Assembly (NCBI GenBank): GCA_052148155.1
Contig: JBKQIY010000201.1
Location: 1 to 64,000 of the forward strand
DNA from: JBBQER01 sp052148155
Lineage (GTDB): Bacteria; Actinomycetota; Acidimicrobiia; IMCC26256; PALSA-610
Direction of reading: 5' to 3'
Length of the DNA stretch: 64,000 nt
Position numbers and translations under genes: made by a program. The notes under the pieces were generated by a model. That model had not been told where the DNA came from. It searched no databases and saw only the letters and a program-made list of their open reading frames with translations. The first letter of the stretch is position 1, and every line of letters begins with the position of its first letter. Of this stretch, positions 18,177 to 26,998 are shown one piece after another.

Positions 18177-18965
18177 ATGGCTGAGGTCCCGACAGATCCG
18201 CGCCGGTCGTTCGACAACGCGGCGGAAGTGTATGACGAGATTCGACCAGGATATCCCGCAGCGCTGTTCGTTGATTTGTTCGGACTGCTGCCAAGAGATC
18301 CATTCGTGGTTGAGGTTGGTCCGGGGACCGGTCAGGCGACGAAGGACCTGCTCCGGTACGGCGCGACGGTTCATGCTGTCGAACTGGGGCCTTCCATGGC
18401 GGCCAAGCTCGTTGAGGTTGTGCGATCCGAGCGCTTGATCGTGACCGTTGACGACTTCGAAGAAGTCGAGATCTCTACCCAAAGTGTGGACGCCGTGTTC
18501 TCGGCGACCGCCTACCACTGGATCTCACCGAAGGCGCAGCTTGACCGACCAGCGCACATGCTCAAGCCCGGCGGCGTGTTGGCAGTTGTCGATCTCAACC
18601 AGGTGAGTTCGCCGGACGATGAGGGCTTCTTCGCTGCGGCCCAACCAATCTACGCGAACTTCGGAGAAGCGCACACGGGCCCTCCTGTTCCTGAGCGGAA
18701 TGCAGTCGTACCGGCGATTCGTCGCCGACTGCTCGACGATGACCGATTCGCAGACGTCGAGACACGCAGCTACGACTGGAACCACACCTACACAGCTCAG
18801 GAATATCGGAAACTGATGCTCTCCTACTCGGGCACGCAGATGATGACCTCCGAGAACCGCCGAGGCCTTCTCAACGCGATCGAGGCCTTCATCAACAACA
18901 ACTTCGCAGGCCAAGTGACGAGACCGATCCTCGTCACACTCACCACCGCGCTGTACAACAGGTGA
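18177..18965 (+). CDS. class I SAM-dependent methyltransferase
   Basis: 262 residues starting MAEVPTDPRRSFDNAAEVYD, a typical opening (F..AA..YD..RPGYP) for UbiE/methyltransf_11-type enzymes. Motif I is VVEVGPGTGQATKDL near residue 45; the acidic residue at the end of beta-2 is in HAVELGPSM; motif II/III is SVDAVFSATAYHWI followed by LKPGGVLAVVD. It transfers a methyl group from S-adenosylmethionine to an unknown small molecule. Its stop overlaps the start of the next small gene by 4 bp (GTGA). Confidence 0.88.
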   Translation: MAEVPTDPRRSFDNAAEVYDEIRPGYPAALFVDLFGLLPRDPFVVEVGPGTGQATKDLLRYGATVHAVELGPSMAAKLVEVVRSERLIVTVDDFEEVEISTQSVDAVFSATAYHWISPKAQLDRPAHMLKPGGVLAVVDLNQVSSPDDEGFFAAAQPIYANFGEAHTGPPVPERNAVVPAIRRRLLDDDRFADVETRSYDWNHTYTAQEYRKLMLSYSGTQMMTSENRRGLLNAIEAFINNNFAGQVTRPILVTLTTALYNR

Positions 18966-19339
18966 ACGTGATCGCTGCGGCAGCCAGCCGGAACCGGCTG
19001 CGCGACACTTCGAGCGTGCATCTGATTGCGCGGTTCGGCAATCCCTTCCAGATCATCTGGAACGTTCTGGTGGAGTGGCTGACCCTCTACGTCGTTGTAC
19101 GTCTCGCGATCATCCCGGCTGCGGCGTTCAGGCATGGGCGTCGGACGAAGATCTTCTGGTTCTCCGTCGCGCTCGGGATGTCGGCGGCCTTCGCAGGCTG
19201 CGTCATACCAGTCGGCGCGGTCTGGGTGGGGAACCAGGTGATGACACAGGACGAACGGAGACGGCGGGTGGTCGAGGTCGGTCCGAGTGCTCCGGGCTAC
19301 GAAGAACATGGTTTCACCGCGTTTTGCATCGCGGACTAG
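18962..19339 (+). CDS. small membrane protein, unknown
   Basis: 125 residues from GTG 18962, overlapping the methyltransferase stop (GTGA). Two hydrophobic stretches are present, about residues 28-55 (IIWNVLVEWLTLYVVVRLAI) and 64-90 (IFWFSVALGMSAAFAGCVIP). No family was recognised. Coupling to the methyltransferase and two clean membrane segments favour a real gene. Confidence 0.5.
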   Translation: MNVIAAAASRNRLRDTSSVHLIARFGNPFQIIWNVLVEWLTLYVVVRLAIIPAAAFRHGRRTKIFWFSVALGMSAAFAGCVIPVGAVWVGNQVMTQDERRRRVVEVGPSAPGYEEHGFTAFCIAD

Positions 19340-19382
19340 GCGGCGCTCGCCAACGCCGGACCCTGACTCGCGTCGGGAGCTG

Positions 19383-19847
19383 TCACGCAGCCGTCGTCGC
19401 CGTCCACAGGATTCGGGGTGGCCTGACCGCGGCGCACAATGGCCAGCCGTGGTCGTCGGTGAGTCCAAGCTGACCGACCAGGCCACCCTTTTCGATGGCG
19501 TGTGCCATCACGGTTGGCGGAACCGCATCGAACAAGAGTTTCGCACGACGGAACATCGTGAACGTTCCGCTGTCGTCGACAACACCCCAAGGGAGGTAGA
19601 TGAATCGTCGTCGCGGTGCGCCGTGGATCGTGGGTCCCCGCAGATCGGCTGGGGGTTGCGGCGACACGATCGTGCAGTCGAGGTCCCAGGACACCGTCTT
19701 CGCGTCGGCGCGGACGAGGCCGTAGAGATCTGTTTGCCCTTTGCGGCCTTGCACTGCCACGTGGATGTTGTGGTGACCGTCTGGGAAGTCTGGTCCTGGA
19801 CCGCACTCGCTTCCCGGCAGGTCGGAGCCTTCGATTCGGATACGCAC
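19383..19847 (-). CDS. DUF5990 family protein
   Basis: 154 residues from GTG 19847, starting VRIRIEGSDLPGSECGPGPD. The pattern HNIHVAVQGRKGQTDLYGLV, then RGPTIHGAPRRRFIYLPWG, DDSGTFTMFRRAKL and LVGQLGLTDDHGWPLCAAV, matches DUF5990 closely and at full length. The family is common in actinobacteria and has no known biochemical function. The open frame runs on upstream to 20081, but only the part from VRIRIE is conserved. The gene is convergent with the methyltransferase operon. Confidence 0.82.
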   Translation of the reverse strand: MRIRIEGSDLPGSECGPGPDFPDGHHNIHVAVQGRKGQTDLYGLVRADAKTVSWDLDCTIVSPQPPADLRGPTIHGAPRRRFIYLPWGVVDDSGTFTMFRRAKLLFDAVPPTVMAHAIEKGGLVGQLGLTDDHGWPLCAAVRPPRILWTATTAA

Positions 19848-20040
19848 GCGATTGATTTGTCGCGCACGGCGAGGCCGGCGGTGTCGACGTCGTAGCGCTG
19901 TTCGTCCCGATCGGCGATGCGTCCGTTTCCAGCCGTCGTCGCCGTGCGCAGACGCACCGTCCGATGTGCTCGCGCGGCGCATTCGCGACCGTGTTGTGCG
20001 CTCGCCGTCGACAGATGAACCAGGATCCCGAAAGCCGCCG

Positions 20041-20367
20041 TCAAGTAGGCGACCGGTCAAGCTGAGAAGTCCGCACGACACTCAGCGGCCAAACAGCCGA
20101 CCGGGAGCCGTGGAGCTCACCGAGGCGACGTTGATCGTCGCACGCGTCGGAACGTGCGAGTGGCGACTGCCAGAACGCTTCGCACTGCGCGCAGAGGAAG
20201 GTCACTTCGCTGTCGACGAGATGTGGTGCGAGGTCCTTGGCACCACATGCCGGGCACTCTGGAAGCGGCGACCGATAACGCTTCGTCGGACGCTGGAGTG
20301 GGGTGGCGTGTTCATGGGCTCGTCGTCTCGTCCACGCCGGGTTGCCGTCAGTCCCGACGTGAGCCAT
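20041..20367 (-). CDS. small zinc-ribbon protein
   Basis: 108 residues from ATG 20367. A two-CxxC zinc ribbon is visible: CPACG then, 18 residues on, CAQC in TFLCAQCEAFWQ. Short cytoplasmic proteins of this kind are frequent in actinobacteria and of unknown role. The C-terminal 45 residues look unstructured. No clear Shine-Dalgarno site; the frame is longer upstream but loses protein character. Confidence 0.5.
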   Translation of the reverse strand: MAHVGTDGNPAWTRRRAHEHATPLQRPTKRYRSPLPECPACGAKDLAPHLVDSEVTFLCAQCEAFWQSPLARSDACDDQRRLGELHGSRSAVWPLSVVRTSQLDRSPT

Positions 20368-20402
20368 CAACAATCGGACGTTGTCGGCAGTTGACCGAAG
20401 GT

Positions 20403-20624
20403 TCACCGGGTACTGGTGACGGTGAAACAATCCGCTCCTCTGGTCGCGTACGAACAGAAGATGCTGATGCCGAGCTGGTCTATGAGCAGGTACGACCCGA
20501 CGACCACACCGATGACGATTGCCGCGACGACCACGATCCACTTCAGCGTCGCGTGAGGCCTCTGTGACGGGTCAGGCGGCCGGGGCAGCCCGAATGACCA
20601 ACGTCTATCGTTGAAGTCTGTCAC
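20403..20624 (-). CDS. single-pass small membrane protein, unknown
   Basis: 73 residues from GTG 20624. Residues 1-28 are polar (RRWSFGLPRPPDPSQRPHAT); one strong membrane helix follows (WIVVVAAIVIGVVVGSYLLI), then a short tail with two Cys (FCSYATRGADCFTV). Family unknown. It lies 35 bp upstream of the zinc-ribbon gene on the same strand, so they may form a small operon. Confidence 0.5.
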   Translation of the reverse strand: MTDFNDRRWSFGLPRPPDPSQRPHATLKWIVVVAAIVIGVVVGSYLLIDQLGISIFCSYATRGADCFTVTSTR

Positions 20625-20922
20625 CTGAGCATCGTTCCGACGTACGAGAAGCGTGCGCCGTGTCGACGGTCATCTCGAAGTCAACGGTCGCGGTTGGTGA
20701 AGACAACCTCACCAGGAGATCGTCTCCGGGTGTCCTGACGGGAGCGGACACGACGTAGCGGAGACCGGGTTCTTAGCGACGTCGAGAGGCGATTGACTGC
20801 GGGTGAAATCGGGTATGTCCTGTGTAAACGTAAGGTACAAGTTTCGGTTCCGTTCGTGGGTCCCAATTCGGAATCGCTACCCTGCCCGTTCGCTGCCGAC
20901 ACCTCGATGAATAGGAATCCAG

Positions 20923-21399
20923 ATGCCCACTGCCAGAACGACCTCTCGCAGGACCTCGAAGAAGGCCACCCGACGTCCTGCCGCGAAGAAGACGGCGACG
21001 CGAACGATGAGCGCTGCGCACAAGAAGGCGCTCGCCGAAGGCCGATCCATGAGCGCGACCGTCGACGCCTATTTGGCGGCGATCAACGTCCCCAAGAAGA
21101 GGGGAAGGAAGGTCTCGAAAGCGGTCCTGGAGCAACGTCTCGTGCAGGCCCGGTCACGCGCCAAGACGGCGACCGGCGTCGACAAGGTGCTGGCAGCTCA
21201 GGAAGTCCGCGATCTCCAGGCCAGGCTCGTACAGGCAAGCACGGCGACCGCCACGGACGTCAAGGGTCTGGAAGCGGCGTTCGTGAAAGTAGCCGGACGG
21301 TTCAGCGACAAGCGTGGGATCCGATGGAGCGCATGGCGTGACGCCGGCGTGTCCGGGGATGTGTTGAAGAAGGCCGGCATAGCTCGCACGCGAGGTTGA
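20923..21399 (+). CDS. Lys/Arg-rich N-tail protein, conserved actinobacterial hypothetical
   Basis: 158 residues from ATG 20923 with AGGA at proper spacing. The first 30 residues are a basic, disordered tail (RRTSKKATRRPAAKKTATR), like histone-like or nucleic-acid-binding proteins. The rest is helical with the recurring family motif MSAAHKKALAEGR, then KKRGRKVSKAVLEQRL, and a C-terminal GIRWSAWRDAGVSGDVLKKA. I recognise the pattern as a conserved actinobacterial family without assigned function. A DNA- or RNA-associated role is inferred from charge only. Confidence 0.75.
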   Translation: MPTARTTSRRTSKKATRRPAAKKTATRTMSAAHKKALAEGRSMSATVDAYLAAINVPKKRGRKVSKAVLEQRLVQARSRAKTATGVDKVLAAQEVRDLQARLVQASTATATDVKGLEAAFVKVAGRFSDKRGIRWSAWRDAGVSGDVLKKAGIARTRG

Positions 21400-21558
21400 C
21401 CATTCTTAGAAGAATGCGGGTACGCCGAGTTGGGCCGGCCGTCATTAGCGATTGACTCTTCGTTGCGATTCCATATCGGTGCCACCACGTGCCACCAACT
21501 CTTCAGCGAAGGGGGGAGCGCCGAGGCCGACTGTGACGCCGAACAAGCCAACCACGGT

Positions 21559-21936
21559 TCACCGGGCCGGAAACACGCGGCGACTGCCGCGCCCCGGTAG
21601 TCGCTCCGTCGGCTCGGCGATCTCAGCACCGGCGTACACATGCCAGTGGAGATGCTTCGAATCCTGGTAATCCCCCAGATTTGTGAGTACTCGCGCGGCA
21701 CCGTATTCGGCGAGAACCTCCGCGGCGACCGACCGTACGACACCAAACAGGTGCGGGAGCAGTGGCTCGGCGGCAGGATCGAGCAACGACGAGACGTGCA
21801 CCTTTGGGACGACGACAATGTGCACATCGCTGAAGAACGGCCGCGTGTGGTGGTAGGCGAGAACGTGTTCGTCTTCGTGGACGACATCAACTTCGAGACG
21901 ACCGTTTAGTACCTGCTCGCAGTAGAAGTCGCTCAC
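21559..21936 (-). CDS. HIT family protein
   Basis: 125 residues from GTG 21936. It shows the histidine-triad fold: VVHEDEHVLAYHHTRPF, VHIVVVPKVHVSSLLD and the catalytic HLHWHVYAG (HxHxH followed by a hydrophobic residue). HIT proteins hydrolyse or transfer nucleoside monophosphates (HINT/FHIT-like). The frame opens 49 codons earlier, but that part is Arg-rich and not conserved. The C terminus (GRGSRRVFPAR) is slightly extended. It is monocistronic. Confidence 0.88.
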   Translation of the reverse strand: MSDFYCEQVLNGRLEVDVVHEDEHVLAYHHTRPFFSDVHIVVVPKVHVSSLLDPAAEPLLPHLFGVVRSVAAEVLAEYGAARVLTNLGDYQDSKHLHWHVYAGAEIAEPTERLPGRGSRRVFPAR

Positions 21937-22172
21937 AACCCCAGTCTCGCACCAACGGATCACCAATCCCCTGGTCTCAGGGAGGCTGGACAACTGATCT
22001 ACCGATCGAGATGCCCGGGATCGTCGCGCGCCCTGAGATCTCCGCACGCGCCTTCGTCGATCAGATACGAGGTTTCGGCGCATCTATGCGCCCCTCTCCC
22101 GGTCAGCGTATTCAACCTCGGCTCCCGGGTTAAGAAGCCGCCTGCTGGTCAACCTGGTGCGAGTATGTGCTC

Positions 22173-22643
22173 ATGCACCCGCGGATCGAACTGCTCCGTG
22201 CCGACTCGGCCCTCGTCGATGTCGTGGTCGGCTGGCACTGGCGCGAGTGGAACCATGAGTACGACAATGCCAACCTCGACGAATGGCGTCGTCGCGTTCG
22301 CGGCCGAACGCAGCACGATCGCGTTCCGTTCACGCTCGTTGCCCATCTCGATGATGAACCAGTCGGTTGCCTGTCAGTGTGCGACGACGACCTCGACGGC
22401 CGGTACTCCGACCGTGGCCCGTGGCTTTCCGGCATGGTCGTGATTGGGACAGCCCGCAACCTCGGCGTCGGACGCGCGCTGGTGCGAGCGGTCGAAGTAC
22501 GGGCGCGCACGTTCGGCCTGGCAGAACTGTGGCTCCGCACGGGCGAAGCTGGGCCGTTCTACGAACGGTGCGGATGGACCTACGTGCTCCGCAAAGAACA
22601 CCTACGCGACGATGCCGTCATGCGACGCGACTTGTTGCCCTAG
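22173..22643 (+). CDS. GNAT family N-acetyltransferase
   Basis: 156 residues from ATG 22173 (GTG 22167 is two codons upstream). The GNAT core is clear: VAHLDDEPVGCLSV on beta-4, then SGMVVIGTARNLGVGRALVRAVE with the acetyl-CoA pyrophosphate-binding signature (R-x-x-G-x-G/A-type, here RNLGVGRAL). The final part is LAELWLRTGEAGPFYERCGW. It acetylates an unknown amine substrate. It converges with the HAD gene across a palindromic terminator. Confidence 0.85.
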   Translation: MHPRIELLRADSALVDVVVGWHWREWNHEYDNANLDEWRRRVRGRTQHDRVPFTLVAHLDDEPVGCLSVCDDDLDGRYSDRGPWLSGMVVIGTARNLGVGRALVRAVEVRARTFGLAELWLRTGEAGPFYERCGWTYVLRKEHLRDDAVMRRDLLP

Positions 22644-22650
22644 ACGTCAA

Positions 22651-22670
22651 GTTTGCGCGCCGGCGCAAAC
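22651..22670. terminator. bidirectional hairpin between convergent genes
   Basis: A perfect inverted repeat with 8-bp arms (GTTTGCGC / GCGCAAAC) and a 4-nt loop, 7 bp after the acetyltransferase stop and 6 bp before the HAD stop. Position between convergent genes fits a shared terminator; a T tract is missing. Confidence 0.5.
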
Positions 22671-22676
22671 CCAACG

Positions 22677-23417
22677 TCATCGCCAGGTGCTGTGTCTGAC
22701 GTTTGCTCTGGTGGTTGGGACGCACCAAAGCGCACCGCAGAAGTTATGAATTGTCGTTCGAGCGGCGCACAAGGCTCGGCAGGAGTACGTCGAGAAACGG
22801 ATAAGTAGATCGTCAGCTGACTGGTCGTCGCAGGAGTCGCCGCGGGCAATCCGAATCGCGCTCAAGCCAAATGCGGTAGCGGCGTCGCAATATTCCGACT
22901 GGTCGTCAACCAGTAGTGCCCGCGATGGCTCGACCTCGAGCACGCTCAGCGCACGCTCGAACATCGCCGCCGAAGGCTTCGCTGCGCCGACCTCGCACGA
23001 CAGAATCAATGCATCGACAAGTTCGGTGAGGCCGAGTCGATCAAGGAGCGGGCGAGTATTCTCGGCGCAATTGGAGACGAACGCCACGCGGACCCCGAGC
23101 GATCTGAGCGTCGCGAGGAACGGTACGAGGTCATCGTAGACGGTCGCCGCGTCAAACAAACTCCGACCGTCGACGCTCACGAGATCGGCGATAACCGACG
23201 GCGAACGCTTCGCGCCACATGATCGAAGCGCACGGTCGAGGGCATCAGCCATGGTGAGAGCGCCGATCGTCACCGCGGGAGCGACGGTTCCGAGCGCCTC
23301 AGCGAAGGAGCGCAACGGAACATCCGCCACCTCAGCAAGCGTGCGTTCGACGCGCCCGAAATCGACCCGCAATACCGTTTGGTAGACATCGAGGAGCACC
23401 GCTGCTGGCGTGGCCAT
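22677..23417 (-). CDS. HAD superfamily hydrolase (haloacid dehalogenase-like, IA)
   Basis: 246 residues from ATG 23417. Motif I is LLDVYQTV (DxYxT, as in haloacid-dehalogenase-like members), motif II SNCAEN, motif III Lys in AAKPSAAMF, and motif IV LLVDDQSEYCDAA. These give a hydrolase using an Asp nucleophile (Asp10), probably a phosphatase. The C-terminal 40 residues (after IRIARGDSC) are Cys/Arg-rich and unlike the family, suggesting a lost native stop. Upstream in-frame sequence to 23591 is not conserved. Confidence 0.85.
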   Translation of the reverse strand: MATPAAVLLDVYQTVLRVDFGRVERTLAEVADVPLRSFAEALGTVAPAVTIGALTMADALDRALRSCGAKRSPSVIADLVSVDGRSLFDAATVYDDLVPFLATLRSLGVRVAFVSNCAENTRPLLDRLGLTELVDALILSCEVGAAKPSAAMFERALSVLEVEPSRALLVDDQSEYCDAATAFGLSAIRIARGDSCDDQSADDLLIRFSTYSCRALCAARTTIHNFCGALWCVPTTRANVRHSTWR

Positions 23418-23703
23418 GACCGAACAGACTGCCTCTGGGCCTGCGCTCTCGCCAGTAGCAGACCAACGCATCGGCCATCCCAACCCGCCGTACGGTCTGA
23501 AGGACATGCCAATCGCCCGGTTTAGACGTCGCCTCGGCGACCCGGTCAATCGTCCAGATCGCGATGCCGATGGCAGTGCCCAGCACCACACGCCAATGCG
23601 GCCGGGGCGGGATGGCCGCTTCGCCAGCCGCGAACCCCAAGCGTGATCGCGATGTACCCAAGGGACGGCAGGGCCCTGGTGAGCGGGTCGCCCAATTTGT
23701 GGC
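23418..23703. other. short gap, possible decayed membrane-protein remnant
   Basis: On the minus strand two adjoining frames read SHKLGDPLTRALPSLGYIAI and then, one base out of phase, HWRVVLGTAIGIAIWTIDRV. Together they could be a frameshifted short membrane protein, but no family was recognised, so this is only noted. Confidence 0.25.
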
Positions 23704-24237
23704 TCAATCCGACAAAGCCGTGAGCCGGTACCGCCTGATCATGGTTGGTAAGGCAAGGGTTCCGGCGTTCACGAGGGCGATTCGGACTTCGAGAACTTTG
23801 CGGATCGTCGGATCGTAGGGAGGGTGCGCTTCGTCTTCGTGTTTCTTCAACACTCTGGCGAGTGCCTCGGTCTCTCCTTCGCGACGGTAGCCCTCCGGAA
23901 GGCTCGTCTCGCAGGTCGAGCAGTGAACCTCGAAACGCCGGATGAGGTGTCGGTCGGCTGCTTTGTCTCGCACCGAGTGAACCGCGGCGGCGACCAAAAC
24001 GAGCGCCACAAACGTCGAGACGATTGCGGTGCCAACGATCGATGCGATCGGTCCGGCCCCGCGGTTGGAGTTCTGCGCGTTGCCGTACAACATCAGGCAC
24101 GCACCGCCGAAGCTGATAACACAAACCACGACCTGGCCCCGCGTGGTCGACGAACTCTCGACAACCGGCGGCGCTGGCGGCGGCGAAACACGCTGCGGTT
24201 CGGGCAGGTGATCGAGGAGCCTCGCCGTCACGTCCAC
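23704..24237 (-). CDS. membrane protein, unknown
   Basis: 177 residues from GTG 24237, with GGAGGG and AGG just upstream. Two hydrophobic segments are visible (VVVCVISFGGACLMLYG and ASIVGTAIVSTFVALVLVAA), preceded by a Pro-rich stretch. After them comes a cytoplasmic-type tail with a CSTCETSL pair and an acidic/basic region (EGETEALARVLKKHEDEAH). The C-terminal half recalls short zinc-binding or RING-less tails, but no family was identified. Confidence 0.6.
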   Translation of the reverse strand: MDVTARLLDHLPEPQRVSPPPAPPVVESSSTTRGQVVVCVISFGGACLMLYGNAQNSNRGAGPIASIVGTAIVSTFVALVLVAAAVHSVRDKAADRHLIRRFEVHCSTCETSLPEGYRREGETEALARVLKKHEDEAHPPYDPTIRKVLEVRIALVNAGTLALPTMIRRYRLTALSD

Positions 24238-24342
24238 GCCTACCTGCCCTCCATGGCTTCTGGTACCAGTGTACGCCGGAAAGGCAACCTGCCCGACGCC
24301 ACAAACATGCCTCACGAAACGTTCGAGGCGCATCCGGCGCTA

Positions 24343-24615
24343 TCACATCGTCGCCGTTCCCCGATCGGAGAAGGCAACTTCCCAGCCGGTCGAGATCATC
24401 GATCGGACCGCAGTTGCCGGTGCGGTCAGTTCCCATAGCGTCCAACTCGCCGCATGCCAAGCGTACGATTCCCACACGCAGAAATTGTGTAGCAGTCCAG
24501 ACGGCGATCCGGTAAGTAGCCCAAGTGGCCGCTTGCTCTCCAGCGCAGTGCTAATCGTCGACCTCTCGGTCGCGCATGCGTTGGTTTGAGCGCTGAACGA
24601 CCAGGTAAACGTCAT
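24343..24615 (-). CDS. possible small protein, unknown
   Basis: 90 residues from ATG 24615, starting MTFTWSFSAQTNACATERST and containing WESYAWHAASWTLWEL. Residue composition is less Arg-rich than random frames here, which is the only support. No family was recognised. Confidence 0.28.
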   Translation of the reverse strand: MTFTWSFSAQTNACATERSTISTALESKRPLGLLTGSPSGLLHNFCVWESYAWHAASWTLWELTAPATAVRSMISTGWEVAFSDRGTATM

Positions 24616-24753
24616 CCCAAGCGAGACGTGCCCGCGTCGAGCCCGGTGACGGGCTTGAGCGTTGGACCTCGACTCAATGCGAGATGCCCGAGCACGGCGG
24701 TGAGGTCCCGTCATACGCATGCGGCGGGGCCTTGACCGAACACCCGAGTTGAC

Positions 24754-24978
24754 TCAAGGGCGGACCGGGGGCGTGAGTTGCACGTCGGTGGCATCGACGG
24801 CCCCATCGCGGTACACGGCGTTGCGGAAGGGTGTAGATCGTGCTGCCAGTTTCGTGCAACCCTCGAACGGGCCGGCGCAGACTGTGCCCGTGAACGTGGT
24901 CTCGGTCGCTTCGTCGTGCAGCTCGCGCGCAATCGTCAAGGTCGCCTTCGAATTCCACGTGATCGTCAGCATCGCCAA
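24754..24978 (-). CDS. possible small protein or C-terminal remnant, unknown
   Basis: 74 residues reading MLTITWNSKATLTIARELHD and ending DATDVQLTPPVRP. The composition looks protein-like and the frame stays open upstream towards the pentapeptide gene's stop. It may be a small gene directly downstream of that gene or the tail of a lost one. No family was recognised. Confidence 0.3.
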   Translation of the reverse strand: MAMLTITWNSKATLTIARELHDEATETTFTGTVCAGPFEGCTKLAARSTPFRNAVYRDGAVDATDVQLTPPVRP

Positions 24979-25021
24979 CGTCGGCGTCGTCGTGTACGTC
25001 GTCCTGTTCCCGCGCGACCGG

Positions 25022-26998
25022 TCAGCCGAACTTCAGGTTGTGTTCGCAGGTGCTGCCGTCGCCGTTGCTATTGGTCCCGTCGGGGCAGATGGTGTTGGCC
25101 CAGGTCGCGTTCGTGAGCGTCGCGTTCGTGAAGGTGGCGTTGGTGAGGTTGGCGTTGGAGAAGTTCGCGCCGGTGAGGTTGGAGCCGTTCAGGCTCGCGC
25201 CGGTGAAGTTGGCTCCGGTCAGGGTGGCGCCGACGAAGTTGGAGCCGTTCAGGGTGACGCCGACAAAGTTGGCGCCGTTGAGGTCGGCGGCGGGACCGAT
25301 GAGATAACCGTTTCGGAGCCGCCACGCGGTCGGGAGCGCGGTCGGTGTTCCGGTGATGCCACCGGACGTAACGTCGCTGAGGTTGGTTCCGGTCAGAGTG
25401 GTGCCGTCGAGGGTCGTGTTTGTGAGGGTGGCACCGATGAGCGTGTCCCCGGTGAGGTCAGCGCCGGTGAGGTCGGCGCCGGTGAGGTTGGCGGCGTCAA
25501 AGTCGGCGCCGGTGAGGTCAAGGCCGCTGTTGAGGATGGCGCCGTTCAGGTTGGCGCCGGGACCGATGAGATAGCCATCGATGAGCTGCCAGTTGGTGGG
25601 TAGCGCGGTCGGTGTTCCGGTGATGCTGCCTGATGTCACGCCGGTGAGGGTGGCGCCGGTGAGGCTGGCACTATCGAGTGTGGCGCTGTCGAGGTCGGCG
25701 CCTTCGAGGTCGGCACCGTTCAAGATGGCGCCGGTCAGGTCCGCGCCGGAGAGTGTGACGTCGGTGAGGTCGGCAGTGCGAAGGTTGGCGCCGGTGAGGT
25801 TCGCGGCCGGACCGATGAGGTAGCCGTCAATGAGCTGCCAGCCGGTCGGTAGCGTTGCCGGAGTCCCGATGATGCCGCCGGACAAGATGTTGGTGAGGGT
25901 GGTATCGGTCAGCGTGGCATTGGTGAGGTTCGCGGCGGTGAGGTTGGCGCCGGTGAGGTCGACGTTCGTGAGGTTGGCGTCTTTGAGGTTCGCGCCGGGA
26001 CCGATCAGATAGCCGTTGGCGAACTGCCAGCCGGTCGGCAACGAGGCAGGCGTTCCCGTAATCAAGCCCGATGACACGCCGTTCAACGTCGCGCCGGTCA
26101 GCGTCGCGCCGCTGAGTGTCGCGCCAGTGAACGACGCGCCAGTGAGGTTCGCGCCGGTCAGGTCCGCTGCGGTGAGGTCGGCGCGAGAACCGATGAGATA
26201 GCCGTCGACCAACAGCCATCGGACCGGCAATTGGGCCGGCATGCCGGTGATCTTGCCTGACATGACACCTTCGAAGTTCGCGCCGGCGAAGTCTGCGCCG
26301 CGCAGGTCACAGCCCGCCAGGTCTGCGCGGGTCAGTTCAATACCTTTGAGATTGGCGTCGGCGAGGTTGGCGCCCGGACCAATGAGATAGCCGCGTGCGA
26401 GTCGCCAACGGGTCGGCAGTGCAGCCGGCGTCCCAGTGAGCTTTCCCGACGCGACCCCCGTCAGTGTCGCGCCGCCCAGATGAATGCCCGCAAGGCTGGC
26501 GCCCGTCAGGTCGGCGCCGTTCAGGTCGGCGCCCGTCAGGTCGGCGCCGGTCAGGTCGACATGGGGACCGACCAAATAGCCGCTGACCAACAGCCAAAAG
26601 GTCGGCAACGACGCCGGCATGCCGTGAATCCCGCCCGATGAAACACCCTTCAGGGCGGCGCCGGTCAAGGTCGCTCCCGTGAGCCTCGCGTCGGTCAGCG
26701 TGGCGTCGGTGAGCGTGGCGTCCGCGAAGTTGGCTCCAGTGAGGGTCGCGCCGGTCAGGTCAGCGTGATCGAGGGTCGTCTCGGCGAGGTTGGCGTTAGT
26801 CAGGTTCGCGTGCGTCAGATCAACGTGCGTCAGATCGACATGACTCAGATTGGCGCCGGCCAGGTTGCATCCCGCGAGGTCAGCGCCGGGGCGGGGATGG
26901 CCACACGAGGTGTCCGCACCCACCGGTACAGATGACCCCAGCATGACCACGACGGCAAGGACCGCGAATACCAGGCATCCGACTCGTCGTGTCGCCAC
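25022..26998 (-). CDS. secreted pentapeptide-repeat protein with seven conserved linkers
   Basis: 658 residues from GTG 26998; an in-frame GTG 27046 would add 16 residues. A signal peptide (VGCLVFAVLAVVVMLGSSVPVGA) is followed by right-handed quadrilateral beta-helix repeats of the A(D/N)LxG type. These are interrupted seven times by a near-identical insert of about 30 residues, GxTSGxITGTPxxLPTxWxL..GYLIGPxAN. The C terminus, NTICPDGTNSNGDGSTCEHN, with two Cys, is the usual cap of this subfamily. Pentapeptide solenoids act as structural or DNA-mimicking proteins; with export a surface scaffold role is more likely, but this is inference. Confidence 0.88.
   Translation of the reverse strand: MATRRVGCLVFAVLAVVVMLGSSVPVGADTSCGHPRPGADLAGCNLAGANLSHVDLTHVDLTHANLTNANLAETTLDHADLTGATLTGANFADATLTDATLTDARLTGATLTGAALKGVSSGGIHGMPASLPTFWLLVSGYLVGPHVDLTGADLTGADLNGADLTGASLAGIHLGGATLTGVASGKLTGTPAALPTRWRLARGYLIGPGANLADANLKGIELTRADLAGCDLRGADFAGANFEGVMSGKITGMPAQLPVRWLLVDGYLIGSRADLTAADLTGANLTGASFTGATLSGATLTGATLNGVSSGLITGTPASLPTGWQFANGYLIGPGANLKDANLTNVDLTGANLTAANLTNATLTDTTLTNILSGGIIGTPATLPTGWQLIDGYLIGPAANLTGANLRTADLTDVTLSGADLTGAILNGADLEGADLDSATLDSASLTGATLTGVTSGSITGTPTALPTNWQLIDGYLIGPGANLNGAILNSGLDLTGADFDAANLTGADLTGADLTGDTLIGATLTNTTLDGTTLTGTNLSDVTSGGITGTPTALPTAWRLRNGYLIGPAADLNGANFVGVTLNGSNFVGATLTGANFTGASLNGSNLTGANFSNANLTNATFTNATLTNATWANTICPDGTNSNGDGSTCEHNLKFG
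25280..26640 (-). repeat. super-repeat region of the pentapeptide gene
   Basis: The GYLIGP-type codons recur seven times (near 26565, 26379, 26188, 25990, 25810, 25557 and 25291), spaced about 180-265 bp. Between them run pentapeptide coils rich in GTC/GAG-type 15-bp units. The periodicity is coding, not an intergenic array. Confidence 0.7.

Noticed and set aside
25022..26998. Dense periodic repeats that could suggest a CRISPR or satellite array
   Set aside because: The period follows codons of pentapeptide repeats in one long open frame; there are no constant repeats separated by unique spacers.
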